Shown piece after piece: positions 51,722 through 60,858 of a DNA stretch of 64,000 bases (its first letter is position 1; every line of letters begins with the position of its first letter). The DNA lies in the NCBI GenBank assembly GCA_964435235.1, contig CAYSXZ010000047.1:1-64000 (forward strand), in the 5' to 3' direction. Both the position numbers and the translations under genes were made by a program. Under the pieces are notes generated by a model. That model made no database searches. It had not been told where the DNA came from and worked only from the letters and a program-made list of their open reading frames with translations. This stretch comes from JAVZJR01 sp964435235 (GTDB taxonomy: Archaea; Micrarchaeota; Micrarchaeia; Anstonellales; Bilamarchaeaceae).

Positions 51722-52804
51722 CTATATCATCCTTGTTAATGAACTTATGTCTACCTCCTCGCCGAAACTTTTGCTAAGAGATAATGCTGCTTGCGTGAAT
51801 ATTAGAATATTAAACGCTGGCATTAAATAACCAATCATGAAAGCCTTCCCGACAACAGAGATTGGAAAAACCATAATTACTAAGAAGATGCTTCCAAAAA
51901 CATCCTGCAGCAGATTGCCTATACTGCCTAGCGCTCCGGTTACGAACCCGAAAAGACCACTACTGTAAGTGAATGGATTAAGAAAGTGCGATATCTTAGT
52001 CCAAAAATCACCACCAGGTCCGTAATACTGTACAATAAAACTTCTGAAAGTTATCATCGGCCCATTTTCATTGTAAAAAATAAAATAAGTAAGGGTAGTA
52101 AGAAAAGGAAAAATCAAGAGAAAACTAAGACATACTGCGATCAGTGTGCCACCGAGCCTTCTTGTTGGAAGAAAACAACGCAGGAAAACGCCTATCGGAA
52201 GGTAATAACCAAGAAAGACCTCTGTGGCAAAGAGAAATGTGTAGTATTGGGCGTAATTTATAACGTATGCTATGGTAAGCGCAGTAGTGCAGTTATAAAG
52301 AAGTTGCTTAAGAGGGGTTGCAAAACCAGCAAGAGGAGCGGAAACAAGACCTATCCCTAGCGGTCTTGCATATTGAGTTATTGAAGAAGCCATATCTACG
52401 TACACATTAATAACGTAATTAAGGTTCAGCCAAACCTCCATATCCCTACCTACCTCAAGAAAATAATTTTCGGTTATTTCATAGATAGTGGCATCAGGGC
52501 TCACGCCAGATGGTAGGACCGATGGCGGAAGCAGTTTTCCTATACCTAGGTTTGAAAGAGAACCTGCAATACCAATAACATAAAATACTAGAATGGCAGT
52601 GACAACTACCTCGTAAAGTTCTAGTTTTACAAACGATATCAATTCATTGTTGCGGAAAAGCGTGCCCCAGGCATATATGAATGCAAGAATGACTACTGAG
52701 GTTAGAAGAGCTGCGCCGCAGAGGGCAACCCACGACCAGAAGCCGCCCCCAGAAGCAGCAAACGCAGGTATACTTGTTATAGGTATCGGTGGCATATTGA
52801 CCAC
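51722..52804 (-). CDS. Polytopic membrane protein E of the six-gene array
   Basis: 360 residues with a hydrophobic N-terminus and about seven membrane helices. The shared motif is FLRCFLPTRRLGGTLIAVCL followed by SFLLIFPFLTTL. The tail EEVDISSLTRMI matches those of genes A and C. It starts 1 bp after the stop of gene D. Function unknown; probable paralogue of its neighbours. Confidence 0.75.
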   Translation of the reverse strand: MVNMPPIPITSIPAFAASGGGFWSWVALCGAALLTSVVILAFIYAWGTLFRNNELISFVKLELYEVVVTAILVFYVIGIAGSLSNLGIGKLLPPSVLPSGVSPDATIYEITENYFLEVGRDMEVWLNLNYVINVYVDMASSITQYARPLGIGLVSAPLAGFATPLKQLLYNCTTALTIAYVINYAQYYTFLFATEVFLGYYLPIGVFLRCFLPTRRLGGTLIAVCLSFLLIFPFLTTLTYFIFYNENGPMITFRSFIVQYYGPGGDFWTKISHFLNPFTYSSGLFGFVTGALGSIGNLLQDVFGSIFLVIMVFPISVVGKAFMIGYLMPAFNILIFTQAALSLSKSFGEEVDISSLTRMI

Positions 52805-52805
52805 A

Positions 52806-54029
52806 TCATAATATTCTAAGGAATCCTAGGAAATTGATATTTACATTAAATACTCTTGCCCACTCCCTAGCTAGCGTTAGCGTTATAAATATATTAAGGA
52901 AGGGCAGTAGCATGCTCATTATAACAATATAATAAACACTAGACCTTATAAGCTCAAATGCAACGGATACTGCGCTGCCCACAAAGAATGGAAATATCAC
53001 TCCTCCCATCAGTAATGCCAGCACTATAAGAGCTCCGGAGACCGAAAATATCCCGCTCCTTGCTACAAAGGACTGGAGTACAGAATCTCCATCTATGAGA
53101 GTGAGCTTCATTAGCTTATGTGCTTCATAATCGAATATAAACATGAACGGATATATTGTACCAAGCGCAAAGGTTAGCATCAGCAGAGCTTCTCCAGCAT
53201 TTCTCGTATACGGAACCGCTCTTAGCACCATACCTAGGGGTATAAAGAGGCCCCACATCCAGCGCTTTATAAAGCATAGCACGATTATATGGATCATCCA
53301 TTCGCTTATTGCAAGCGAGAGGTACTGGGTTGCCGTTCCAACTATATCCAGTAATGGTTTGAGGACAGGTCCGAGATTGAAGTTGTACATCGCTCGCCAG
53401 CTTACTCCTACCCACATCGTTGATGAATAAATTGTGTGGATTACCATGTTATACATAACGAGAATACTATAATTGTCTATCATTTCCGCAACCATTGTTC
53501 TTGAGAATGCCATAGCTGCATCTAGCATATAAGGATTATGGAGGTAGAGTGGGTCTGATGTTCCGGTCGCGGATATGCTATAAAATAGATTTCCTGCGGT
53601 TATGGTTCCGATGATAAAGACAACTCTAAGGATTGTAATTATGGTTTGATATAATTCGTCCTTTGCTAGCGCGATGAGATTTGGAGACTGAAAAAATTGC
53701 CCGCCCATATAAAGTACGGCTAACGAGAAGAGGATTATAATCGTTACCATTATCGCTGGGGCAAACCATGTTTCTATTATTATGGTCGGGTCGAAGACAA
53801 ATTCTGGCCCGCAATACCCTGGATCGAAAGCTGAATAGACGTTTTGGAAGAAGCCTGGCACAGTTCCTCCTGCTGTTTCAAACGAATTTATGAAAGCGCT
53901 TCCTTCTCTTTCTAATCTTTGTACCGCCCTGTCAGTAAAATGTTTGAACTCCCCGGATTCTTCTTGAGCATAAGCAATTTCTAGAAGGAAAAGAAATATC
54001 GCAAGCGATACAAAGAAAATTTTTCTCAT
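52806..54029 (-). CDS. Polytopic membrane protein D of the six-gene array, with signal peptide
   Basis: 407 residues. A cleavable signal peptide (MRKIFFVSLAIFLFLLEIAY-AQ) leads into an extracellular region of about 60 residues, then about seven membrane helices. Shared motif VLRAVPYTRNAGEALLMLTF, then TIYPFMFIFDYEAH. The arrangement of a signal peptide, a soluble part and helices recalls VirB6/TrbL-type channel proteins. One base separates it from gene C. Confidence 0.75.
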   Translation of the reverse strand: MRKIFFVSLAIFLFLLEIAYAQEESGEFKHFTDRAVQRLEREGSAFINSFETAGGTVPGFFQNVYSAFDPGYCGPEFVFDPTIIIETWFAPAIMVTIIILFSLAVLYMGGQFFQSPNLIALAKDELYQTIITILRVVFIIGTITAGNLFYSISATGTSDPLYLHNPYMLDAAMAFSRTMVAEMIDNYSILVMYNMVIHTIYSSTMWVGVSWRAMYNFNLGPVLKPLLDIVGTATQYLSLAISEWMIHIIVLCFIKRWMWGLFIPLGMVLRAVPYTRNAGEALLMLTFALGTIYPFMFIFDYEAHKLMKLTLIDGDSVLQSFVARSGIFSVSGALIVLALLMGGVIFPFFVGSAVSVAFELIRSSVYYIVIMSMLLPFLNIFITLTLAREWARVFNVNINFLGFLRIL

Positions 54030-54030
54030 G

Positions 54031-55404
54031 TTATATCAGCCTCGTCAATCCAGCTATCTCTATATCCCCTCCGAATGTTATCGAAAGCGACCTTATCGCA
54101 GCTATCGTTCCCAGGAGTCCGAAAAGAGAGAAAAAAAGAGAGAAAAATGTGAGCCTTGCAAGAACATCAATAAAACCACCAGGCCCCCAGTATGAAGGAC
54201 CACCAGGAATACTCTGCGCGAGCCTATCTATCAGGTTCATTCTAAAAACACTTTCACGCCAACTCTGAGATGCTTCCTGCATCCTGTTAAACGCTCTTTC
54301 TTTCTCATTATCGCTCATGCTACCAAAATTTTTACTCAAATCTATGTTTGGGGCCAATCCTCCACCCGCGCTGCCGCATCTCCCTTCTTCAACGCATTGT
54401 TTAAATTCCTCATCGCTCATATCTTCATAAGCTCTTAGCCTTTCCTCTAGCTCTTGATTGCTAACATCCCCGCCAACCATATTTATGGTGCCGTCAACAT
54501 AGAGGGTATTAGCGAGAGGAGGGTTGTGGCTTATTGGCGTCCCAAGATATCTGTTGCCTGGATTTGCAGGATCATTCTCCCACATAGGTCTTGCCTTTTC
54601 CTTCAAATCTATCAGCACCAAACCACCGAATGCGTAGAATGCGGGATAGATGAAATAAAGCGCAATTGCAATGCCGAGAAGAAGCCCGCCTAGTTTTCTA
54701 GTGAATACAAATGTCCTAAGAATACAGCCTAGTATGAGAAGGGCTGGGAAGAGGGCGACTGCGACGAACCTAAGCATGAGTTCCTGGAATTTTGTAAGGA
54801 GATTTATCTTCATCGCCCAATCGAATGCCAGATCCTTTATTAAATTACCCATCGTATAGAAGCCCCTAAACGGGTTCCATGTAAAGAAGCCCGCTTGTTC
54901 GAAAACAAATTCGATGTTTATAGAAAACTCAGCCGCGATGGATGTCCAGAGATAACTGCGATAAACTGCATAAGCAAAATCTCTTCCCTCTGCGAAAATT
55001 TCCCTTAGATAGTAAGTTGCAAGTCTGATGTGACAGGACTCAAGGTCTCCGTAAATTCCGCTCCTTGCCATACGAGGACCGCATATGTCTATTAACGTTT
55101 CATCCGGAAAGCCAGCTTCCGGGTCTCGTATCCATGTTTGAGTAGACTGCCCACCTCCCAAATTAGAAACTCCGAGTGCGCCCTGCACAATCGCATCTAC
55201 AATTCCTACTGAAGATATACATAAGGAGAATACTAACGCTGAGTAGAATATCTCAAGAAGCTCCATCTTCGCCCATGTCTTCATCTTTTCATTCATAAGA
55301 AGGGAGCCTAGAGCATACACAAGGGCTACCAATGCAGTCATGATAGAGAATGCAGCTGCCGCAATCCAGCCCCAAAAAATAAACAATCCAACTATGTCAG
55401 GCAT
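54031..55404 (-). CDS. Polytopic membrane protein C of the six-gene array
   Basis: 457 residues, about seven membrane helices. Shared motif ILRTFVFTRKLGGLLLGIAI, then LYFIYPAFYAFGG. A roughly 100-residue soluble, charged loop (about 280-395) carries two Cys (CVEEGRC), and the tail is FGGDIEIAGLTRLI. The soluble loop distinguishes it from its paralogues and could be an interaction module. Confidence 0.75.
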   Translation of the reverse strand: MPDIVGLFIFWGWIAAAAFSIMTALVALVYALGSLLMNEKMKTWAKMELLEIFYSALVFSLCISSVGIVDAIVQGALGVSNLGGGQSTQTWIRDPEAGFPDETLIDICGPRMARSGIYGDLESCHIRLATYYLREIFAEGRDFAYAVYRSYLWTSIAAEFSINIEFVFEQAGFFTWNPFRGFYTMGNLIKDLAFDWAMKINLLTKFQELMLRFVAVALFPALLILGCILRTFVFTRKLGGLLLGIAIALYFIYPAFYAFGGLVLIDLKEKARPMWENDPANPGNRYLGTPISHNPPLANTLYVDGTINMVGGDVSNQELEERLRAYEDMSDEEFKQCVEEGRCGSAGGGLAPNIDLSKNFGSMSDNEKERAFNRMQEASQSWRESVFRMNLIDRLAQSIPGGPSYWGPGGFIDVLARLTFFSLFFSLFGLLGTIAAIRSLSITFGGDIEIAGLTRLI

Positions 55405-55407
55405 ACT

Positions 55408-56955
55408 CTATCCCTTCATAACAATAAACTTTGTCATCGCATTTATAGATGCGATCGTTATAATAGTAGCTACTCCTGGAGAGAAGATACCAAGTAAGGA
55501 AACGGCTGCAAGAGACTTAAGTACTGGGAGAAAGATGGACATGCTTAGCCCGTGAATAAATCCCTCAGAGAATATCGTTTGAAATCGTTGTACAATAGCA
55601 GAAGCGTAGGGAAGATCCATTGCGCTTATAAGGACTGGAGGTATGCTAGCGTACACGTAAATTAGGCCGCACAGACTGCTTATTGGAAAACTTAATGACG
55701 TGTATTCGGAAAGCCCAACATTTCCAAGAGCAATTGTGTTTATGAAATACGCGGTCGGAAAGATTATTTGAAAACCGAAGGCAAGTGATATTAAAAATGC
55801 ACCTGCCTCGCGCGTTGGTGGGAAAAAGCGCAGAACCAAACCTGCTGGAAGAAGAAAACGTACCATTACAACATCTATAAAATTAAGTAAAAATATCTGC
55901 ACAGAAAGACTTGCGTATATCATGACAAAACCTAGTGCGAGAATATTTGTCATGGAAACGAAGGTGTCTATTCCAGGAAATACCTTAAAGGTTGGTGATA
56001 ACACCTGCTCCCCTATTCTTTTTTGAAATGTGTTTAGCACTGAGGTGCATGCTTGAATGGTGTAAACATCCATCAGCGCCTTATAGACGTTGTCTGCATA
56101 ACCGCGAAGTTGTTCTGCTGCCGCAAGAGGAGGGGACGAGCTACCAACTACCGCAGTTGAAATAGTACTACTAACAGCAAAGAAGCTTATAACAAATATC
56201 AAAAGAAGAAAGGAATTAATGAGATTCGTAAGCTCGATATTCAGATAGGCCTCCCATTCCGGTACCCTGAATATCTTTGCTACGAGATAAGTTATAAGAA
56301 TTATAGAAGATATCATCAGAACAACAAAGACTACTGCGTCTCTGTATGGAGTAAGAACGACTTCCTTGCCTCCTATAGAGAAGCTAACTATCATCATTGA
56401 AAGAATGTTGGTTGCGATGTAGAAAAGAATGATATAAATAAGCGCTGCTATAAGGGCAGACCCAAGAAGCACCTGCGACCATACAGTTGCCCTTGCCCTT
56501 GTTTCTGCACCGAAAAGTTGACCTATGGCAAACGCACCAGCTGCGATTACCACCATAATTACTATAAGGTAGAGAAGGGCGCGCTGTGCGAGACTGCTCA
56601 ATCTCTGCAATAACACAGAGAGGTCTAATGTTGGCATCCCTCCTCCTGAAAAGATTGGAACAAAAAATGAGAATAAAATTATAACAAGTGCTGAAACCCC
56701 TATAGCAGCAAGCAGCCCACCAGACCATGCTTGTATCCTTGCCCTTGTTTCTGCTCCAAAGAATTGCCCGAATACATAGCCACCTGCGGCTATCACTGCC
56801 ATCACTATCATTAACATTATCAAGATTGCTTGAACTGTATAGAAAACATTAATCGTCTCCTCCCTGGGCTCAAGAGGGGTTGTGGAAAACTGCGCAAGTG
56901 CGAGCGGTAGAAGAACAAGAAAGGCAAATACCGCAATAACTGCCATTTTATTCAT
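55408..56955 (-). CDS. Membrane protein B: two VirB2/TrbC-like modules fused to a VirB6-like domain
   Basis: 515 residues. Signal peptide MNKMAVIAVFAFLVLLPLALA. Two tandem hydrophobic modules then share MAVIAAGGYVFGQFFGAETR and MVVIAAGAFAIGQLFGAETR, each a two-helix unit with a polar Gly/Glu/Arg turn, as in VirB2/TrbC conjugation pilins. The C-terminal half carries the array motif VLRFFPPTREAGAFLISLAF, then QIIFPTAY. This is the largest member and the only one with the duplicated module. It lies 9 bp downstream of gene A. Confidence 0.75.
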   Translation of the reverse strand: MNKMAVIAVFAFLVLLPLALAQFSTTPLEPREETINVFYTVQAILIMLMIVMAVIAAGGYVFGQFFGAETRARIQAWSGGLLAAIGVSALVIILFSFFVPIFSGGGMPTLDLSVLLQRLSSLAQRALLYLIVIMVVIAAGAFAIGQLFGAETRARATVWSQVLLGSALIAALIYIILFYIATNILSMMIVSFSIGGKEVVLTPYRDAVVFVVLMISSIILITYLVAKIFRVPEWEAYLNIELTNLINSFLLLIFVISFFAVSSTISTAVVGSSSPPLAAAEQLRGYADNVYKALMDVYTIQACTSVLNTFQKRIGEQVLSPTFKVFPGIDTFVSMTNILALGFVMIYASLSVQIFLLNFIDVVMVRFLLPAGLVLRFFPPTREAGAFLISLAFGFQIIFPTAYFINTIALGNVGLSEYTSLSFPISSLCGLIYVYASIPPVLISAMDLPYASAIVQRFQTIFSEGFIHGLSMSIFLPVLKSLAAVSLLGIFSPGVATIITIASINAMTKFIVMKG

Positions 56956-56964
56956 ATTCTACAC

Positions 56965-58224
56965 CTAAACTAACTTTGTTATTCCTGCAAGTTCCATTTC
57001 TCCACCTATTACCCATGCGATATTCCTATACATTGTTATTGTAATTATTATCTCTATGACTGATGTAATTATTACTAAAACTATAAACTGCCCAACGTGT
57101 GATACCTCTCTAACTATAAAATAATAAAGGCCGGCCGCAACATTCGAAGGGAGAAAAGGACCGGTGAGACCGGAATAAAAATCACCCGTAAACCCCATCA
57201 TAAACTTCCAAATACCAATCGCTGTGTTAATGAAATTTTTTGCAAGATTATATGCTCCCTTCCATAACCTCTCGAAACTACACAGTATTTCATGTCCGGC
57301 GCAGTACGTATCTCCACTGGCGACCCTCTCTGCCAGAGGCTCGGAACGGAAAAGCGCTTCCCGTTCTTCGCTTTGCTTTCTCATATCAGTAAGGGCCTTT
57401 TCTCCGGTGGCTTGGTCCACGTTAGTCTTAAAGAGCGAGAATGAGCTGAGCATCGGTGGTGGCTCTGAAGGATGATAAAGGTCGAACACGGTATAATAAG
57501 AAAATAATACTGAAAAAGGATAGGCAAAATAAGCAGCAAAGCATAGTGCTATGATACTGGAGCCAGTTGTCCTGGAGAACGGAAATGCTCTCAGAAATAT
57601 CCCTATCGGCAGAAGTATCAATGGTACCACATATTCGCAGAAGAAAAGCAGAAACTCCTTAACCCATACCGCCGCAACAAGAAGTCCTATGCTCTCTACA
57701 ACGCTTGTATGAATCGTGCTCAACATCCCAAGCGATATGTAGGGCATGAAAGAGAATGAAACTATCGCTGGACCAGAGAATATAGCTCCTATTGGAAAGG
57801 AAATGGTTGAAAGAAAACCAATTAAAATCTCGTAAAGATAGAGATTCGTATAAAGACTTATGAGTTTACTCTTAAAAACAGCATTGGCCTGCAATGCCAA
57901 TTCTACATGAGTTACAGAAAGACCGCTCAATTGCGGGCCGCCAGGAATAGTAATTCCTATAAGACCTGATGTTAAGCTATTAAAAAAACCATCACCCATT
58001 ATCCATACAAATATTATGATTGCAGTAAAGATAAGAGCAGCAAATTCGTCATGAGCAACTGCAGTAAGTTGCGGGCTTTGGAAAAAATATGCTACAAGAA
58101 AGAAAAGAGCAGTGACTACGATGGAGAAACCTAGGGCGCCGGCTATCATCCCTGTGGCTGCTTGTGGAATCGTGACTAGCAAAGGAAGTATGAAATCCAT
58201 CCTAACCGCAATTGTATAAAGCAT
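56965..58224 (-). CDS. Polytopic membrane protein A, first gene of the six-gene array
   Basis: 419 residues, about seven membrane helices. Shared motif FLRAFPFSRTTGSSIIALCF followed by AAYFAYPFSVLF, and tail GGEMELAGITKLV. A Cys pair (CAGHEILC) lies in a soluble loop near residue 310. The start at 58224 could instead be an ATG at 58200 (MDFILPLLV), since CTTTATACA about 22-24 nt before that codon could be a TATA box. It leads the operon A-B-C-D-E-F, with gaps of only 1-15 bp. Confidence 0.75.
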   Translation of the reverse strand: MLYTIAVRMDFILPLLVTIPQAATGMIAGALGFSIVVTALFFLVAYFFQSPQLTAVAHDEFAALIFTAIIIFVWIMGDGFFNSLTSGLIGITIPGGPQLSGLSVTHVELALQANAVFKSKLISLYTNLYLYEILIGFLSTISFPIGAIFSGPAIVSFSFMPYISLGMLSTIHTSVVESIGLLVAAVWVKEFLLFFCEYVVPLILLPIGIFLRAFPFSRTTGSSIIALCFAAYFAYPFSVLFSYYTVFDLYHPSEPPPMLSSFSLFKTNVDQATGEKALTDMRKQSEEREALFRSEPLAERVASGDTYCAGHEILCSFERLWKGAYNLAKNFINTAIGIWKFMMGFTGDFYSGLTGPFLPSNVAAGLYYFIVREVSHVGQFIVLVIITSVIEIIITITMYRNIAWVIGGEMELAGITKLV

Positions 58225-58269
58225 GTTAATTATTAAAACGTTGCAGATGTTTTCGAACAGAGTAAATTT

Positions 58270-58560
58270 TCAAAATTTCTGTTCCATAACGTCAAATCTC
58301 TTAGATGTATTATTAGAAAACTTATCAAGTTTATCTCCTAATTTCGTAAAGCCTTCATCCATCTTATTACCAAGCTCTTCTCTTGTCATTTTCATCTCAG
58401 TAGCTAATTTTCTCATATAAATGGCTCCCGCTTCTATGCTTTCTCTATTTTCAATCTCTAATTTTATTTTCTCTACGAACCTTCTTATGATTGCCATATC
58501 TTCATGCTCGGCAAAAATCTCTACGGTTTTCTTGTCATCAAGGTTCTTGACCATTCCCAT
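58270..58560 (-). CDS. Small hypothetical coiled-coil protein
   Basis: 96 residues, Lys/Glu-rich with a coiled-coil C-terminus (about 55-96, REELGNKMDEGFTKLGDKLD). Predicted leaderless start with a TATA-like CTTTAAATA about 23 nt upstream. Forty-five bp upstream of the membrane-protein array on the same strand and possibly part of its transcript; there is no other link to it. Confidence 0.55.
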   Translation of the reverse strand: MGMVKNLDDKKTVEIFAEHEDMAIIRRFVEKIKLEIENRESIEAGAIYMRKLATEMKMTREELGNKMDEGFTKLGDKLDKFSNNTSKRFDVMEQKF

Positions 58561-58663
58561 TAAGCTATGGAGGGTGGCTATTTAAAGCCTTGTGGCTGGT
58601 AATGCTATTAGTTTTTATTTACTTTCGGATTTACTGTGTTAATCTGACAATGCGGTGTCCTGT

Positions 58664-59959
58664 ATGGATAGAACACATTACATCTCAGAAGCTAAAAAAG
58701 ACATAGGAAAAATTGTTAAGATAGCTGGTTGGGTGCACGATGTTCGCGACCTTGGAAAACTAAAATTTGTACATCTGCGCGACCAAACAGGGATAATCCA
58801 AGTTACGATGAAAAAAGGAGTAGTCGATGATAGCATTCTTGAATCCATAAATGTTAATAAAGAGGATGTCATCTCGTTTGAAGGAGAGATAAAGGAAAAT
58901 AGAATAGCACCAGATGGTGTTGAGCTTATCCCAAATAACTTTAAACTTCTAAATAAAGTAACTATGAAACTACCTGTTGACCCAACAGGAAACGTTCCCT
59001 CCGAGCTCGATACCCGCCTTAATTACAGATATATAGACTTAAGAAAAAAGGAGATTAATCTAATATTCAAAATAAAATCCTTGTTAATAAATAGTTTCAG
59101 AGAGCAATTAACATCGAATGGATTTGTTGAGATACAGCCATCAGCAATAACAGGAGCAGCAACAGAAGGAGGAACCGAGGTTTTTCCGGTCCAATATTTC
59201 GAAACGCAAGCATATCTCGTGCAATCTCCTCAACTTTACAAACAACTTGCAGTTATAGGCGGCCTTGACCGGGTAATGATTACTATGCCTGTATTCCGTG
59301 CTGAGAAGCACAACACCACAACGCATCTTAACGAAATAACGCAGATGGATATAGAGATGGGTTTTGCAGACCACCACGATGTTATGACTGTTCTAGAGGA
59401 CGTCGTACTTTATATGCTTAAAAAAACGGATGAAAGATTTGGTGAAGACATCGAAAGAACATTTGGAGCGAAAGTAACTGCACCGAAAAAAATTCCTCGC
59501 TATACCTATAAAGAACTTGTAGATAAACTGAATTCAGAGAAATTCGAAATGAAATTTGGAGACGATTTCTCGAAAGAAGCAGAAAAGAAGCTATACGAAA
59601 TACTTAACAAAGAGCTGTATTTTATATATGATTGGCCAACTGCGGTAAGAGCGTTCTATTCTATGCCATCTGAAGAGAACGAGGAGATATGCCATGCGTT
59701 TGATTTGGTCTATCGTGGTTTGGAGATAGCCAGCGGAGCAAAGCGTATTCACATAGTAGAAATTCTTGAAAAGCAATTGAAGAAGAGGGGAATGAATTTG
59801 GCGAATTTTGAGTTTTATCTTAATGCATTCAGAATGGGTGCGCCGCCACACGCTGGTTGGAGTATCGGACTCGAGAGATTTGCGATGAAACTTTGTTGTC
59901 AATCCAACATTCGGGAGGCCATGCTCTTTCCTCGGGATAGGATGAGGGTTTCGCCATGA
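58664..59959 (+). CDS. aspS: Aspartyl-tRNA synthetase, archaeal type
   Basis: Class IIb synthetase, 431 residues: an OB-fold anticodon domain (about 1-110) and a catalytic core with motif 1 around the GFVEIQPSAI region, motif 2 FRAEKHNTTTHLNE and motif 3 GAPPHAGWSIGLERF. Archaeal AspRS can also charge tRNA-Asn. Discriminating versus non-discriminating was not decided here, although a tRNA-independent asparagine synthetase is present at 12.9 kb. The ATG at 58664 is chosen over an upstream GTG (58655). Its last bases overlap the surE start by four (ATGA). Confidence 0.95.
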   Translation: MDRTHYISEAKKDIGKIVKIAGWVHDVRDLGKLKFVHLRDQTGIIQVTMKKGVVDDSILESINVNKEDVISFEGEIKENRIAPDGVELIPNNFKLLNKVTMKLPVDPTGNVPSELDTRLNYRYIDLRKKEINLIFKIKSLLINSFREQLTSNGFVEIQPSAITGAATEGGTEVFPVQYFETQAYLVQSPQLYKQLAVIGGLDRVMITMPVFRAEKHNTTTHLNEITQMDIEMGFADHHDVMTVLEDVVLYMLKKTDERFGEDIERTFGAKVTAPKKIPRYTYKELVDKLNSEKFEMKFGDDFSKEAEKKLYEILNKELYFIYDWPTAVRAFYSMPSEENEEICHAFDLVYRGLEIASGAKRIHIVEILEKQLKKRGMNLANFEFYLNAFRMGAPPHAGWSIGLERFAMKLCCQSNIREAMLFPRDRMRVSP

Positions 59960-60687
59960 TAATTGCGATAACTGATGATGATGGATATACAGAAGGAGTT
60001 GAAATACTATTAGATGTGGCAAGCAAGATAGGAAAGGCCTATGCAATTCTTCCAGAAAGGCAGAGAAGTGCGATTTCCATTGCGCTAACATTGCATAAAC
60101 CGTTAAGACTCACTTATATTAAAAAGAATATCTATACCTTGAATGGAAATCCGGCCGATTGCACGCTTTTTGCTATCCATTCGAATGAGTTCCCAAAGCC
60201 AGATGTAATCTTCTCCGGAATTAATTGGGGGGACAACTGCGGCTTAAGCCCATTGATAAGCTCTGGAACTATAGGTGCATGCTGGAAGGCTGCTATCTAC
60301 AAGGTACCAGCAATAGCATTTTCTGTTCATCGGCCACACCGAAGGTTGGGTTGGGAGAAGAAAGAGAATTGGGATAGGGAAGGATTAAAGAACGGCGTTC
60401 TGAGGGTATGGGCTGCTCTAAAATCAAAACTTAAGAAGGGAGATTTTTATGTAGTGAATTTTCCTGAAGAGCGATATATCAAAAAAGCGAAGATAGTTTT
60501 TTCAAAGAGGAGACAATGGATGAGAACCTTCGCAGTGATAGAGAAAAGAAAGGACCCGCACGGTAATCCTTATTATTGGTTAAGTGGAAAGAGCATAAAG
60601 CCAGAAAAGGGTACCGATTATTATGAGCTTGTAGCAAAAAAGAACATAGTCGTTACAAAGGTACCACTCGAAAAACTTTTGAAGTAA
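59956..60687 (+). CDS. surE: 5'/3'-nucleotidase SurE
   Basis: Nucleoside monophosphate phosphatase, 243 residues. N-terminal metal site ITDDDGY (canonical TNDDG; the catalytic Asp pair is kept, but Asn is replaced by Asp), Ser motif near RSAISIALT, Asn motif PDVIFSGINWGDNC and SSGTIGACWKAA. The C-terminal half is longer than the minimal fold. Co-translated with aspS. Confidence 0.9.
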   Translation: MIIAITDDDGYTEGVEILLDVASKIGKAYAILPERQRSAISIALTLHKPLRLTYIKKNIYTLNGNPADCTLFAIHSNEFPKPDVIFSGINWGDNCGLSPLISSGTIGACWKAAIYKVPAIAFSVHRPHRRLGWEKKENWDREGLKNGVLRVWAALKSKLKKGDFYVVNFPEERYIKKAKIVFSKRRQWMRTFAVIEKRKDPHGNPYYWLSGKSIKPEKGTDYYELVAKKNIVVTKVPLEKLLK

Positions 60688-60690
60688 AAT

Positions 60691-60700
60691 TTATATAAGA
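60691..60700 (+). promoter_or_regulatory. TATA box for tRNA-Ala
   Basis: TTTATATAAG-type element about 27 nt upstream of the tRNA gene, typical of archaeal tRNA promoters. Confidence 0.55.
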
Positions 60701-60725
60701 TATTTGAACATAAGGTTATTTTTAT

Positions 60726-60797
60726 GGGCTAGTAGATCAACGGTAGATCGCCTTCTTGGCGTGGAGGAGGCTGGGGGTTCAAATCCCTCCTAGTCCA
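60726..60797 (+). tRNA. tRNA-Ala (anticodon GGC)
   Basis: A complete 72-nt cloverleaf: acceptor stem GGGCTAG/CTAGTCC including the alanine identity pair G3-T70, D arm GATC/GATC with GG in the loop, anticodon stem CCTTC/GGAGG with loop TTGGCGT (anticodon GGC), T arm GGGGG/CCCTC with loop TTCAAAT, and discriminator A73. CCA is not encoded and there is no intron. Confidence 0.93.
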
Positions 60798-60824
60798 CAA
60801 AAAGATCCGAGTTGGGAAAATTTA

Positions 60825-60857
60825 TATACTTATTGAGTATAATACTTATTAGGTATA
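60825..60857 (+). promoter_or_regulatory. Tandem 16-bp operator-like repeat before the third ATPase
   Basis: ATACTTATTGAGTATA (60826-60841) and ATACTTATTAGGTATA (60842-60857) are adjacent, near-identical, and each is largely palindromic. They extend from the TATA-like TTTATATA (60821-60828) to the start codon at 60859, where binding would block transcription. Confidence 0.6.
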
Positions 60858-60858
60858 T

